The notes beneath the pieces were generated by a model. It was not told where the DNA came from, made no database searches, and worked only from the letters and a program-made list of their open reading frames with translations. From the NCBI GenBank assembly GCA_035638075.1, contig DASRAU010000041.1, positions 1 to 64,000 of the forward strand: a DNA stretch of 64,000 bases, in the 5' to 3' direction. Position numbers and translations under genes: made by a program. The stretch's first letter is position 1, and each line of letters begins with the position of its first letter. The DNA is from DASRAU01 sp035638075 (lineage in GTDB: Bacteria > Acidobacteriota > Polarisedimenticolia > Gp22-AA2). Shown here piece after piece: positions 26,407 to 34,922 of the stretch.

Positions 26407-27540
26407 CTATCGGGGCTCGTGGACCGCCTTGCGGACCAGGTCGGCGGCGGCGCAGCAGGCCCCCCGGGGAATCGGCTTGCCGTGGGGGCATTCGGGGGGA
26501 TGGCCGAGGAACGTGCAGATCGAGTCGGTGACGGCGGGTGAAAGGATGTGCTCGAAGTAGCAGGCCTCGGCCTCGACCTCGGCCTCGTGCATCTGGAAGG
26601 TCTGGGTGAACAGGGTCTCGGCCAGCCTCTGGCGGCGGATGAGCCGTTCGGCCCGGTCGCGTCCCTCCGGGGAGAAGCGGGGGGCGATGCCCGGGACGAG
26701 GATGCCCCGGGCCCGCATCCGGTCGAGGACCTGGGGCGTCGCGAGCGAGGCGCCGATGGAGCACGTCTGGTGCGCCAGCGGGTCTCCCTCGTCCTTGAGC
26801 CAGAGGAATTCGAGCACCTCGTCGATGGCCTCCTCGTCCTGGGACGGGGTGAGGAACTCGCCGGCCACGTGGCCGTGCTCGAGCTGGATCTGCCGGTCGG
26901 CGCGGCGGCCGACGACGAGGTCGTGGGTGACCATGACGATGGTCTGACCGCGCGCCCGCAGCCGGTCGAAGATCTCCAGCACCAGCCGCTCGTTCTCGGC
27001 GTCGAGCGCCCCGGTCGGCTCGTCGGCCAGCACCAGCTTCGGACGGTTGACGAGCGCCCGCGCGATGCACACCCGCTGCTGCTCGCCGCCGGAGAGCTGC
27101 GACGGCAGGTGGCGGAGGCGCTCGCCGAGGCCGACCTCCTCGAGCGCCGCGACCGCTTCACGCTCGTCGGCGAGGCTGTGGAGGTACTGCGCCAGCATGA
27201 CGTTTTCGACCGCCGTCAGGTAGGGAATGAGATGGTGCTGCTGGAAGACCAGCCCGACCGATTCTCGGCGGTAGCGGGTGAGCGCGGCGCGCGGCAGCGC
27301 GACGATGTCCTCCCCGTCGACGAGGACGGTCCCCTCGTCCGGGCGATCGAGCCCGCCGAGGATGTTGAGGAGCGTGGTCTTGCCGGATCCGGAGGGGCCC
27401 ATGATCGCCAACCACTCGCCGCGGCGGATCTCCAGGCTGACGCCGTCGAGCGCCTTCACGCCGCGGTCGTAGCGGCGGGTGACGTCCTGCAGCGACACCA
27501 TCGGGGGTGAGCCTGTGGCCGGTCGAATCGGAATCTCCAT
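26407..27540 (-). CDS. ABC ATPase fused to a DtxR-like metal-sensor (HTH plus metal-binding domain)
   Basis: This 377-residue protein joins two known modules. Residues 14-225 are a LolD/MacB-type ATPase: Walker A GPSGSGKTT (48-56), signature LSGGEQQR (149-156), Walker B LVLADEPTG (169-177) and the THD switch (205-207). Residues 235-360 match a DtxR/IdeR repressor: a winged helix (EEAIDEVLEFLWL ... RGILVPGIAPRFSPEGRDRAERL) and the dimerisation/metal domain ending in CPHGKPIP. Primary-site ligands C327, E330 and H331 are kept. Positions equivalent to DtxR His79 and His98 read Gln and Glu. Extra Cys occur at 351, 362 and 363. The gene is last in an iron operon, so metal feedback on transport is the obvious hypothesis. 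Confidence 0.9.
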   Translation of the reverse strand: MEIPIRPATGSPPMVSLQDVTRRYDRGVKALDGVSLEIRRGEWLAIMGPSGSGKTTLLNILGGLDRPDEGTVLVDGEDIVALPRAALTRYRRESVGLVFQQHHLIPYLTAVENVMLAQYLHSLADEREAVAALEEVGLGERLRHLPSQLSGGEQQRVCIARALVNRPKLVLADEPTGALDAENERLVLEIFDRLRARGQTIVMVTHDLVVGRRADRQIQLEHGHVAGEFLTPSQDEEAIDEVLEFLWLKDEGDPLAHQTCSIGASLATPQVLDRMRARGILVPGIAPRFSPEGRDRAERLIRRQRLAETLFTQTFQMHEAEVEAEACYFEHILSPAVTDSICTFLGHPPECPHGKPIPRGACCAAADLVRKAVHEPR

Positions 27541-27545
27541 CTTCG

Positions 27546-28691
27546 TCACTCCGCCTTCAGCGCCGCCGCGGGGCGGATGGTCAGGGCGCGCCGCAGCGGC
27601 GCCAGGACCGCGACCCACGAGACGCCAAGCGCGATCGCCAGCACCACCGGGACCACGCCGAGCCGCGGGTCGATGGCGGCGTCGAAAAGCCGCCAGCCGA
27701 TGAGCCGCGCCGCCCCGGTGCCCAACAGGAGACCGATCGCCCCGCCCGCGAGGCCGAGAAGGGTGACTTCGCCGAGCACGATGCGCGCCACGTCGCCGTC
27801 GTTCGCGCCGAGGGAGCGCATGAGGCCGATCTCCGCCTCGCGCTCGACGACGAGGGTGAAGAGCGTCGTCCCGAGGCAGAGCCCGGCGAGCGCCAGGATG
27901 ACGGCGGTCATGAACCAGATCATCCTGTCGAGCCGGTCGAGGATGGCGCCCTGCGCCGCGGCGATGGGCCGCAGCGGCCGCGCCCGGGCGCCGGGGATCT
28001 CGCGCTCCAGGCGCGCGGCGGCCGCGTCGACGCCGCGCTCGCCTCCTTCGACGAAGAGCGTGGCCAGCGAGACGCGTCCGGAAAGGCCGGTGCGCGCCTG
28101 CAGGAGCGGCAACGGCACGAAGACCTGGTCCTCTTCTCCTTCGCCGGTGCGCACCGTTCCGGCGACGCGCAGCGACAGCGGCTCGCCGCCGGCTTCGAGG
28201 CGCAGCGTGACGCGATCGCCCGGGTGCAGCCCGAGACGCCGCGCCACGGCCGCGCCCACCAGCGCGTCGTCGGCGTCGTGCGGCCAGTCGCCGTCGAGCC
28301 GCCAGAAGGAATGCAGCCTGCGGTGCGCCGCCGGGTCGATCCCAAGGATGGCGGCCGCTTCGCTCGCCGACGATTCGCGGCCGATCTCGCCGCGCGCCAG
28401 CAGGACCGGCGCCGCGGCGTCGCCGAGGGCGCGGCGCACCGCCGCCTCGTCGAGCGTGGCCCCGGGACGATCCTCGGCCGGCACGAGGGCCAGGTTCTCG
28501 CCGAAGCGGCGCAGCTCGCGCGTCATCTTCGCGCGCAGGTCGGCCTTCAGCGTCAGCATGGTCGCCGCCACCGCGGAGCCTCCGGCGATGGCCACGAGCG
28601 CCACGAAGAACGTCGCGCCGCGCCGCCCGAGCGAGCGGCCGAACAGGCGCGCCGACATCGCCCACCAGCCGTGCCGCCGCTCACGCGCCAC
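27546..28691 (-). CDS. FtsX/MacB-type ABC permease of the iron operon (second permease)
   Basis: The 381-residue protein has the FtsX-permease plan: one N-terminal membrane helix (FFVALVAIAGGSAVAATML), a periplasmic domain (about 50-260), then three C-terminal helices with the VEREAEIGLMRSLGA coupling motif near residue 300. GTG 28691 is chosen because GGAGG lies 5 bases upstream, within the end of the preceding permease gene, which it overlaps by 11 bases. It ends 5 bases before the ATPase-DtxR fusion. Paired permeases of this type occur beside FTR1-like genes in the Campylobacter p19 and E. coli fetMP-associated loci and are thought to work with one ATPase. Confidence 0.88.
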   Translation of the reverse strand: MARERRHGWWAMSARLFGRSLGRRGATFFVALVAIAGGSAVAATMLTLKADLRAKMTRELRRFGENLALVPAEDRPGATLDEAAVRRALGDAAAPVLLARGEIGRESSASEAAAILGIDPAAHRRLHSFWRLDGDWPHDADDALVGAAVARRLGLHPGDRVTLRLEAGGEPLSLRVAGTVRTGEGEEDQVFVPLPLLQARTGLSGRVSLATLFVEGGERGVDAAAARLEREIPGARARPLRPIAAAQGAILDRLDRMIWFMTAVILALAGLCLGTTLFTLVVEREAEIGLMRSLGANDGDVARIVLGEVTLLGLAGGAIGLLLGTGAARLIGWRLFDAAIDPRLGVVPVVLAIALGVSWVAVLAPLRRALTIRPAAALKAE

Positions 28692-30114
28692 GCAGCACCT
28701 CCGCCGGGCGGAACCCGGCGATCCGCCGCACCGGCAGGATCGACCCGACGAGCGTGATGCCGAGCGCGCAGGCGACGGCGAGCGGGATGGAGACCGGACG
28801 GATCGCCACCGGCGATCCGAACACCGACGCCGACAGGATGCGCGCCAGCCACGCGCCGGCGGCCGAGCCGGCCAGCCCTCCCACGAGCGCCAGCGTCGCC
28901 GCCTCGGCGAGGAACAGCCCGATCACGGTGGCGTCGCGCGCGCCGAGCGATTTGAGCAGCCCGATCTCGACCCGGCGCTCGAGGATCCCCGCGGTCAGGG
29001 CGCTGGCGACCGTCAGCGCCGCGCCGAACACCCCCATGATCGCGACGAGGATCATCAGGCCGGAGGCCCGGCGGAGCACCGCCCCTTCGGCGTCGGCGAC
29101 GCGGCGCACCACGCGCGCCTCGGCGCCGGGCCACGACTCCTCGATCTCGTAGGCGATCGACGAGACGAACGGCGTGCACGACCACGACTCGAATTCCTTC
29201 GGACTGAGCGCGCGCGGGTCGAGCGCCTTGCGCTCGTACACCGCCGACTCCGGGGTCGTCAGCGCCGAGACCAGCACTCGCGACAGCTTCCCGCGGAGGG
29301 CCGTCGTCTCCTGCACCGCCTCCAGCGGGGCGAGAAGCATCTCCTCTTCCTCGCCGCCCGTGGCGAGGACGCCGCTGACGGCGAAGGCCGTCTCTCCGGT
29401 GGCGGTGCGCACGCGGAGCAGGTCTCCGGGCTTGACGCCGAGCGACGCGGCAAGCCCCCGGCCGACGAGCGCGCCCTGGCCATCGGCCTCGAGTCGCGGG
29501 GCCGCGCCGAGGACGCAGTTGGTCTCGGTCGGCGGCGGCAGGGCGGCGGGCTCGACGGGCCAGGCGCCGTCGACCTCCCAGTACGGATTGAGCCGGCGCA
29601 GGCCGGTGCGGGTCATCGCGTCCGGGGCCGTCGATGTCGAGACCGGAGCGTGAGTCCCGTCGAGACGGAACGGGCGATCGAGCCACGCGCCGCGCAGCAG
29701 GACGGAGCGGTAGGGTCCCGACGGAGGACCGACCTCTTCGTTCCGCCCGCCGTTGCGACCGGCGGTGGCGACGCTCACCTCGGCCGGCACGTCGAGGATG
29801 GGCGCGAAGCCGAGGATGTTGTTCTTCCAGAAGTTGTCCTTCACCTTGAGGACGTCGGCGGCGGCGAGGTAGGCGGGGACGTGCAGCGACGAGAAATCGG
29901 CGCCGCCGACCCGCACCGGGGCCGAGCCGCCGCGCGGCACCACGACGAGGTTGGCGCCGAACGACTTCAGCTCGCGGCTCATGCGATCGCCGACATCGAG
30001 CGCGATGTCGGCCGGGGCCGACGCGGCGGCGGTGCCGAGGACGACGGCCACGAGCACGATCGCCTTGCGCCGCTTCTGCCGCGCCAGGGCGTCGCCGAGA
30101 ACGCGCAGGAACAT
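28681..30114 (-). CDS. FtsX/MacB-type ABC permease of the iron operon (first permease)
   Basis: This 477-residue permease has an N-terminal helix (IVLVAVVLGTAAASAPADI), a large periplasmic domain (about 45-340) and three C-terminal helices with LERRVEIGLLKSLGARD near 380. It is longer than its partner because of an expanded periplasmic domain that includes segments such as KDNFWKNNILGFAP and LRRLNPYWEVDGAWP; the partner has a matching FWRLDGDWP, which suggests the two arose by duplication. It begins 3 bases after the FTR1 gene stop and overlaps the next gene. It presumably forms a heterodimer with it. Confidence 0.88.
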   Translation of the reverse strand: MFLRVLGDALARQKRRKAIVLVAVVLGTAAASAPADIALDVGDRMSRELKSFGANLVVVPRGGSAPVRVGGADFSSLHVPAYLAAADVLKVKDNFWKNNILGFAPILDVPAEVSVATAGRNGGRNEEVGPPSGPYRSVLLRGAWLDRPFRLDGTHAPVSTSTAPDAMTRTGLRRLNPYWEVDGAWPVEPAALPPPTETNCVLGAAPRLEADGQGALVGRGLAASLGVKPGDLLRVRTATGETAFAVSGVLATGGEEEEMLLAPLEAVQETTALRGKLSRVLVSALTTPESAVYERKALDPRALSPKEFESWSCTPFVSSIAYEIEESWPGAEARVVRRVADAEGAVLRRASGLMILVAIMGVFGAALTVASALTAGILERRVEIGLLKSLGARDATVIGLFLAEAATLALVGGLAGSAAGAWLARILSASVFGSPVAIRPVSIPLAVACALGITLVGSILPVRRIAGFRPAEVLRGA

Positions 30115-30116
30115 CG

Positions 30117-31409
30117 TCAGGGCTCCGTGACTTTATCGTCGGCGTGGAACGTCTTCAACTCGGTCTTCAGGTCGGCGGCGGTGATGACGAGAGCGCCTCC
30201 CTCTTCGGTGTAGCGCAGGGGAATCGGATTGCAGCCGCCGCCGGTGCCGAGGGTCTGCGTGTTGATGTCGGCGGCGCAGGCGAGGCAGACGAGGCGCCCC
30301 TGGCGTTCGATGTAGCCGCGCGCCCCGCAGACGACGCAGGCGTCGAAGGTGGCGACGAGCCTGGCGCCGTTCTTCATGACGATGAAGCGCACCACCGTGC
30401 CGTCGAGGGAGACGCCGAAGCGATGCAGGTGCCCGTCGTCGAGCCCCGTCACCGGCAGCCGGATGCCGCCTCCATCGTCGAGCGTCAGCATCCGGGGCGG
30501 ATCGAGTTTCGCCGGCAGCCGCGTGAAGGCGTGCGAGAGGGTCAACGCGGCGATGACGGCGACGCCGCTGAGCGCCAGGATCCGTCGCCAGCGGGTCTCG
30601 CGGACGAGCGCGGCGAGCGCGAGGCGGCGATCGGGCCCCTCGAGGCGATCCGCCTCGGCGCGGCGCTGCCGATCGCGGCGGCCGGGGAGCGCCACGGCGA
30701 GGAGCGGCAGGGCGAGGAGGGCCGCGAACACCAGCGCCTCGCTCTTGACGATGGGGCCGATCAGCTCCATCTCGCGCCGCCCGACCGGCAGCAGTCCCGC
30801 CTCGCCCAGCTCGTGCAGCCCACCGATGAAGAGCTGCGCCGCCAGCACGAGCAGGACGATTTCCGTCACCTTGAAGAAGCGGCCGAGATCCACCCGAACG
30901 GCCCCGCGCACCAGCGCCACGCCGAACGCCGCGGCGAGCAGCAGGCCGAGCACGCCGCCCGCGAAGGACAGCAGCGCATCGGTCGTCAGGTTGACCGTCG
31001 CCAGGAAGAGGACCGTCTCGAGCCCCTCGCGCAGCACGAGCACGAAGGTCAAAAGGAAGAGTCCCCACCAGGCGGCGCCGGTCTCCCCGGCGCGCGCGAC
31101 GACCGCGGCGACCCTCTGCTCGATCTGCTGCTTCAGTCCGCGCGCCGTGCGCCACATCCAGAGGACCATCGACAGGACGAAGGCGGAGCCGAGGAGCATC
31201 AGCCAGCCTTCGTAGCGCTCCTCGGACCAGCCGAGCCGGCTGACGACCAGAGCGCCTCCCAGGCTCGCGAGCACCCCCGCGCCGAGCCCCGTGAAGACCG
31301 CCTTCGCCAGGTGTCCGCGCCCGCCGCGGTTCAGGCAGGTGAGGATGATGCCGATGACGAGGGCCGCCTCGATCCCCTCGCGCAGCGTGATGACGAGGGC
31401 TTCAAACAC
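30117..31409 (-). CDS. FTR1-family iron permease fused to a DUF2318 domain
   Basis: The 430-residue protein has two parts. Residues 1-240 are an FTR1/EfeU-like permease with both REGxE iron motifs, REGIE (10-14) and REGLE (127-131), in membrane helices. After a basic linker and one more helix (about 275-295), residues 305-425 match DUF2318: CVVCGARGY (358-366), CLAC (375-378) and GGCNP (391-395). In the Campylobacter p19 locus the FTR1 and DUF2318 functions are separate genes. FTR1 proteins move ferric iron across the inner membrane; the DUF2318 Cys pairs may bind metal or do redox chemistry. The start overlaps the fur stop by 8 bases. Confidence 0.92.
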   Translation of the reverse strand: MFEALVITLREGIEAALVIGIILTCLNRGGRGHLAKAVFTGLGAGVLASLGGALVVSRLGWSEERYEGWLMLLGSAFVLSMVLWMWRTARGLKQQIEQRVAAVVARAGETGAAWWGLFLLTFVLVLREGLETVLFLATVNLTTDALLSFAGGVLGLLLAAAFGVALVRGAVRVDLGRFFKVTEIVLLVLAAQLFIGGLHELGEAGLLPVGRREMELIGPIVKSEALVFAALLALPLLAVALPGRRDRQRRAEADRLEGPDRRLALAALVRETRWRRILALSGVAVIAALTLSHAFTRLPAKLDPPRMLTLDDGGGIRLPVTGLDDGHLHRFGVSLDGTVVRFIVMKNGARLVATFDACVVCGARGYIERQGRLVCLACAADINTQTLGTGGGCNPIPLRYTEEGGALVITAADLKTELKTFHADDKVTEP

Positions 31410-31857
31410 GGCGGGCCTTCGCGTCGTCCGTCTTGTCGCGGCAGTCGGAGCAGTGGCCGCGGATCTGGTGCATGTGGCCGGTCATGGCGAAGCCCTTGCG
31501 GCGGCAGATCTCCGTCTGCAGGCGCTCGATCTCGCGGCTCTCGAACTCGACGATACGCCCGCAGCGGACGCAGATCATGTGGTCGTGGTGGTGCCGCCCG
31601 ACCATCACCTCGTACTGCGCCTGCCCCTTCTCCATCTCGATCTTGTGGACGAGACCCGCGTCGACCAGCCGGGCGAGGGTGCGGTAGAGGGTGGCGCGCG
31701 AGGCGGGGAGGCCACGGCTGCGGAAGTGCACGAGCAGGCCGTCGGCGTCGAAGTGCCCCTTGATGCGCAGCAGCTCCTCGAGGATGCCGCGGCGCTCGCG
31801 GGTCAGGCGCAGGCGGTTGGTCGCGAGGTAGCGCGAGAAGCGTTCGGCGGCGTCCAT
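31402..31857 (-). CDS. fur: Fur family transcriptional regulator
   Basis: At 151 residues this is a standard Fur-family repressor: winged helix (LTRERRGILEELL ... SRATLYRTLARLVDAGLV), the HHHDHM metal motif (about 88-93), the CVRCGRIVEF zinc Cys pair and a second pair in CSDC. It heads the iron operon and overlaps the FTR1 gene by 8 bases. A perfect 7-1-7 palindrome in its promoter suggests autoregulation together with the whole operon by Fe(II). Whether it is the global Fur or a local paralogue cannot be told from one locus. Confidence 0.92.
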   Translation of the reverse strand: MDAAERFSRYLATNRLRLTRERRGILEELLRIKGHFDADGLLVHFRSRGLPASRATLYRTLARLVDAGLVHKIEMEKGQAQYEVMVGRHHHDHMICVRCGRIVEFESREIERLQTEICRRKGFAMTGHMHQIRGHCSDCRDKTDDAKARRV

Positions 31858-31885
31858 TGATGCGGCGGTCCGATCTCCGTCTTAT

Positions 31886-31900
31886 TGAGACTGAGTCTCA
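31886..31900. promoter_or_regulatory. Fur-type 7-1-7 operator
   Basis: TGAGACT-G-AGTCTCA is a perfect inverted repeat with a single central base, the geometry of Fur boxes (consensus TGATAATNATTATCA). It keeps the TGA/TCA ends and the symmetrical layout but has GAC in place of TAA. It covers the predicted transcription start of the fur operon and touches the -10. Confidence 0.8.
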
Positions 31901-31928
31901 TTATGGACGGAGGCCGGGCGCCTGTCAA
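31900..31928 (-). promoter_or_regulatory. Promoter of the fur/iron operon
   Basis: On the minus strand TTGACA (plus TGTCAA, 31923-31928) is followed after 17 bp by CATAAT (plus ATTATG, 31900-31905). The Fur-type palindrome begins at the last base of the -10, so a bound repressor would block initiation. The leader to ATG 31857 is about 36 bases. Confidence 0.75.
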
Positions 31929-31929
31929 A

Positions 31930-31962
31930 CGGGGGGGGCCGGCGCGGGGACGCCCCCCGGTT
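31930..31962 (-). terminator. Possible terminator after the cupin gene
   Basis: On the minus strand a GC-rich stem (CGGGGGG pairing with CCCCCCCG) follows the cupin stop directly, with only three T after it. It would separate cupin transcription from the fur operon promoter, whose -35 starts a few bases further on. Confidence 0.35.
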
Positions 31963-32312
31963 CAGGCCGGATCGTCGCGGCGGTCGGGGCGCGATCCCTC
32001 GGCCGGGCCGAAGATGACCAGGAGCGTCAGGTCCTCGGTGATGCGCTCGAAGCGATGGTCCTCGCGGGCCGGAACGAAGAGAAGGCGTCCCGGCGCCACG
32101 TCGAATTGCTCCCTTCCGACGCGCAGCCGCGCCTTGCCCGCGAGGCAGTAGTACACCTCGTCCTCGCCGTGCGGCGTCTGGGCGTCGGTCGCGCCGGCTT
32201 TGAGGTGGTAGATCCCGGCGCTGAGATCCGGGACGCGCAGGAACTCCTGCCAGGGCTCCTGCGATTTCTCCGCCTGGGCCGCGAGGCGTTTCATGTCGAA
32301 TGTCCATTCCAT
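31962..32312 (-). CDS. Single-domain cupin protein
   Basis: The 116-residue product is a small cupin. Motif 1 is H-containing (TPHGEDEVYYCLAGKARLRVG, about residues 46-67) and motif 2 is PGRLLFVPAREDHRF (about 73-87). The His/Glu pattern (H48, E50, H85) can hold one metal. Proteins of this size include mannose-6-phosphate isomerase-like, dioxygenase-like and regulatory cupins, and the sequence does not discriminate. ATG 32312 lies in a 160-base gap before the divergent permease gene. It lies just upstream of the iron operon on the same strand but appears separated from it by a hairpin. Confidence 0.85.
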   Translation of the reverse strand: MEWTFDMKRLAAQAEKSQEPWQEFLRVPDLSAGIYHLKAGATDAQTPHGEDEVYYCLAGKARLRVGREQFDVAPGRLLFVPAREDHRFERITEDLTLLVIFGPAEGSRPDRRDDPA

Positions 32313-32471
32313 GGCCGACCTCCGCCTGATGTTGCTGATGGTGCCACAGCCGGCGGGGCGGGTGGTAGAAGCCCCTGTCGAGGGAACCCGATTCGCCGCG
32401 AAGGCGTACCCTTCGTGCGTCGCGCCGGATCATCCGGCCGGCCCGAACCTCTCGCGCGATCGGAGACGGAC

Positions 32472-34916
32472 ATGTTCATGAGCGACCTGCGACACGCGGC
32501 CCGGCTTCTCGCCCGCAACCCGGGCGCGACCGGCATCATGGTGTTCACTCTCGCGCTCGGGATCGGCGCGGCGACGGCGATCTTCAGCGTCGTGTACGGC
32601 GTGCTCCTGAGCCCCCTGCCGTACCCGGCCTCGGACCGCATCATGGCGGTCTGGGAGGTGAACCAGAGCGGCGGTTACTCGCGGCTCGCGGACCCGAACT
32701 TCGACGACTTCCGCGACGGCAACCGGACCTTCGCCTCGATGGCGAAGTACGGCGACTGGGAGACCTCGGTCGCCGGCACGAACGAACCCGCCCGCACCAC
32801 GGTCGCGGCCGTGACGCGGGAGTTCTTCGGCGTCCTGGGCGTGAGGCCGCGCCTCGGGCGGTCACTCGCTCCCGAGGACGCCCGCCCCGGCGCCCGGCCG
32901 GTCGTCGTGGCGAGCACCCGCTTCTGGAAGCGCTCGCTCGGCAGTGCGGCGGATCTCTCCGGGTTCAAGCTGCGCTTCGACGGACGGGTGTACGACGTGG
33001 TGGGCGTCATGCCGGACGGGTTCGAGTTTCCGAAGGGCGCCGACCTGTGGTTTCCCGCCGAGCTCGACCCCGCGAACCCGAGCCGCACCTCGCACAACTT
33101 CCGCGCCATCGGACGGCTGCGCGACGGCGCGACCGCGGAGCAGGCGAGCGCCGACCTCAGCCGCATCGCGCGCGACATCGTCGCCGCGGCGTCGGAGCGC
33201 AACGACTACCTCCTGAAAGACGCGACGGCGATTCCGCTCCTGCGCTCGCTGACCGGCCGCGTCGGCGTGCCGCTCGGCATTCTCCTCGGCGCCGTGCTGT
33301 TCCTGCTCCTGGTCGCCTGCGCCAACGTCGCCAACCTGCTCCTGTCGCAGGCGGCGGCGCGGACGCGCGAGCTGGCGATCCGGAGTGCGCTCGGCGCCGG
33401 GCGCGCGCGCCTGACACGTCAGCTCCTGACCGAAGCGCTGCTCCTTGGTCTCCTCGGCTGCGCGGGAGGCCTCGTGCTGGCGTTCTGGGGCGTGGCCGCG
33501 CTGCGGGCGCTGGCTCCCGACACGCTGCCGCGCATCGAGAACGTGGCCGTGAGCTGGCCGGCGCTGCTGTTCGCCGGCGGTCTCGCGCTGCTGGTGGCGG
33601 CGGGGCTCGGTCTTGCGACCGCGATGCGCGCCACCCGCGGCGGGCTGGTCGCAGCGCTCCTCGAGGGAGGGCGCGGCCAGGCGGGCTCGCGGCGTGGCCG
33701 GCGCCTGGGACAGGTCCTCGTGGCGGCGCAGTTCGCGATCACCCTCGTCCTGCTCGTGGGAGCGGGGCTGCTCGGCCGGTCGCTGCTGCGCGTGCTCGCC
33801 GTCGATCCGGGGTTCCGCACCGACGGCATCGTGACCGTCGACCTGGCGATGCCGGCGGCGGACGATCCCGGAGCCCGAACGCGTCTCGCCGCCTTCTACG
33901 GTTCGACTCTCGAGCGCCTGCGCGCCCTACCGGGCGTGCGCGAGGTCGGAGTGAATAGCCTGGCGCCGATGGACGGCGGCTGCCCGGACGGCATGTTCCT
34001 GACCATGACCCAGGACGAGATCCCGTCGACCCCGGAAGGCTTCGGCGTCCTGGCCGCCCAGGAGGCGCGCCGCGGCGATGCCGCTTTCTGCGTCGCTTCG
34101 ACGGGGTATTTCCGCGCGCTCGAGATCCCGCTCGTGCGCGGGCGCCTGTTCGACGACCACGACGGGTTCGAGCAGCCGCACGTCGCGGTCATCAGCGAGT
34201 CGCTCGCCCGGGCACGGTGGCCCGGCCAGGATCCGCTCGGCCGGACCATCGAGTTCGGCAACATGGACGGAGACCTGAAGCTCCTGACGATTGTCGGGAT
34301 CGTCGGCGACACGCGCGAGGGGGGACAGGAGTCCCCGCCCCAGCCGACCGTCTACGTCAACGCCCTGCAGCGGCCGCGCACGACCGCGACGCTGGTTCTG
34401 CGCACCGACGGCGATCCGGCCCCCGTCACGGCGGCGGCGCGCGGCCTGCTGCGCGAGATCGCCCCCGACGTGCCGCCCCGGTTCCGCGCGCTCGCCTCGA
34501 TCGTCTCGGCGACGCACGGCTCGCGGAACTTCGACCTGACTCTGGTCGCGGTGTTCGCCGCGGCGGCGCTCCTGCTCGCGGTCGCCGGGGTCTACGGCGT
34601 CACCGCCTACGGCGTGGCGCAGCGCACCCGCGAGATCGGCGTCCGCATCGCCCTCGGCGCCCGCACGGCCGACGTGCTCGGCCTCGTCCTCGGACAGGGG
34701 CTCCGGATGACCCTCGTGGGCGTCGGTGTCGGGATCGCGGGCGCCTTCGCCCTGACGCGCACCCTGCAGTCGCTCCTCTTCGGAGTGGCCGCCACGGATC
34801 CCGCGACCTTCGCCGCGATGACGCTGCTGCTCGCGATGGTGGCGGCGCTGGCCTGCTACGTCCCGGCCCGCCGCGCCACGCGCGTCGACCCGATGGTCGC
34901 ACTGCGGGACGAATAG
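32472..34916 (+). CDS. Large orphan ABC permease (MacB/FtsX type, acidobacterial ADOP-like)
   Basis: The 814-residue protein contains two FtsX/MacB core units in tandem: helix (IMVFTLALGIGAATAIFSVV) plus periplasmic domain plus three helices, then again. Each unit has the coupling motif, RTRELAIRSALGAGRARL in the first and RTREIGVRIALGARTADV in the second. It ends in RRATRVDPMVALRDE as usual for this group. Such duplicated permeases are hugely expanded in Acidobacteriota and mostly have no ATPase next to them, as here. The substrate is unknown; MacB relatives act as mechanotransmitters at the envelope. ATG 32472 has GGAGA 6 bases upstream. Confidence 0.9.
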   Translation: MFMSDLRHAARLLARNPGATGIMVFTLALGIGAATAIFSVVYGVLLSPLPYPASDRIMAVWEVNQSGGYSRLADPNFDDFRDGNRTFASMAKYGDWETSVAGTNEPARTTVAAVTREFFGVLGVRPRLGRSLAPEDARPGARPVVVASTRFWKRSLGSAADLSGFKLRFDGRVYDVVGVMPDGFEFPKGADLWFPAELDPANPSRTSHNFRAIGRLRDGATAEQASADLSRIARDIVAAASERNDYLLKDATAIPLLRSLTGRVGVPLGILLGAVLFLLLVACANVANLLLSQAAARTRELAIRSALGAGRARLTRQLLTEALLLGLLGCAGGLVLAFWGVAALRALAPDTLPRIENVAVSWPALLFAGGLALLVAAGLGLATAMRATRGGLVAALLEGGRGQAGSRRGRRLGQVLVAAQFAITLVLLVGAGLLGRSLLRVLAVDPGFRTDGIVTVDLAMPAADDPGARTRLAAFYGSTLERLRALPGVREVGVNSLAPMDGGCPDGMFLTMTQDEIPSTPEGFGVLAAQEARRGDAAFCVASTGYFRALEIPLVRGRLFDDHDGFEQPHVAVISESLARARWPGQDPLGRTIEFGNMDGDLKLLTIVGIVGDTREGGQESPPQPTVYVNALQRPRTTATLVLRTDGDPAPVTAAARGLLREIAPDVPPRFRALASIVSATHGSRNFDLTLVAVFAAAALLLAVAGVYGVTAYGVAQRTREIGVRIALGARTADVLGLVLGQGLRMTLVGVGVGIAGAFALTRTLQSLLFGVAATDPATFAAMTLLLAMVAALACYVPARRATRVDPMVALRDE

Positions 34917-34922
34917 CGCCGG

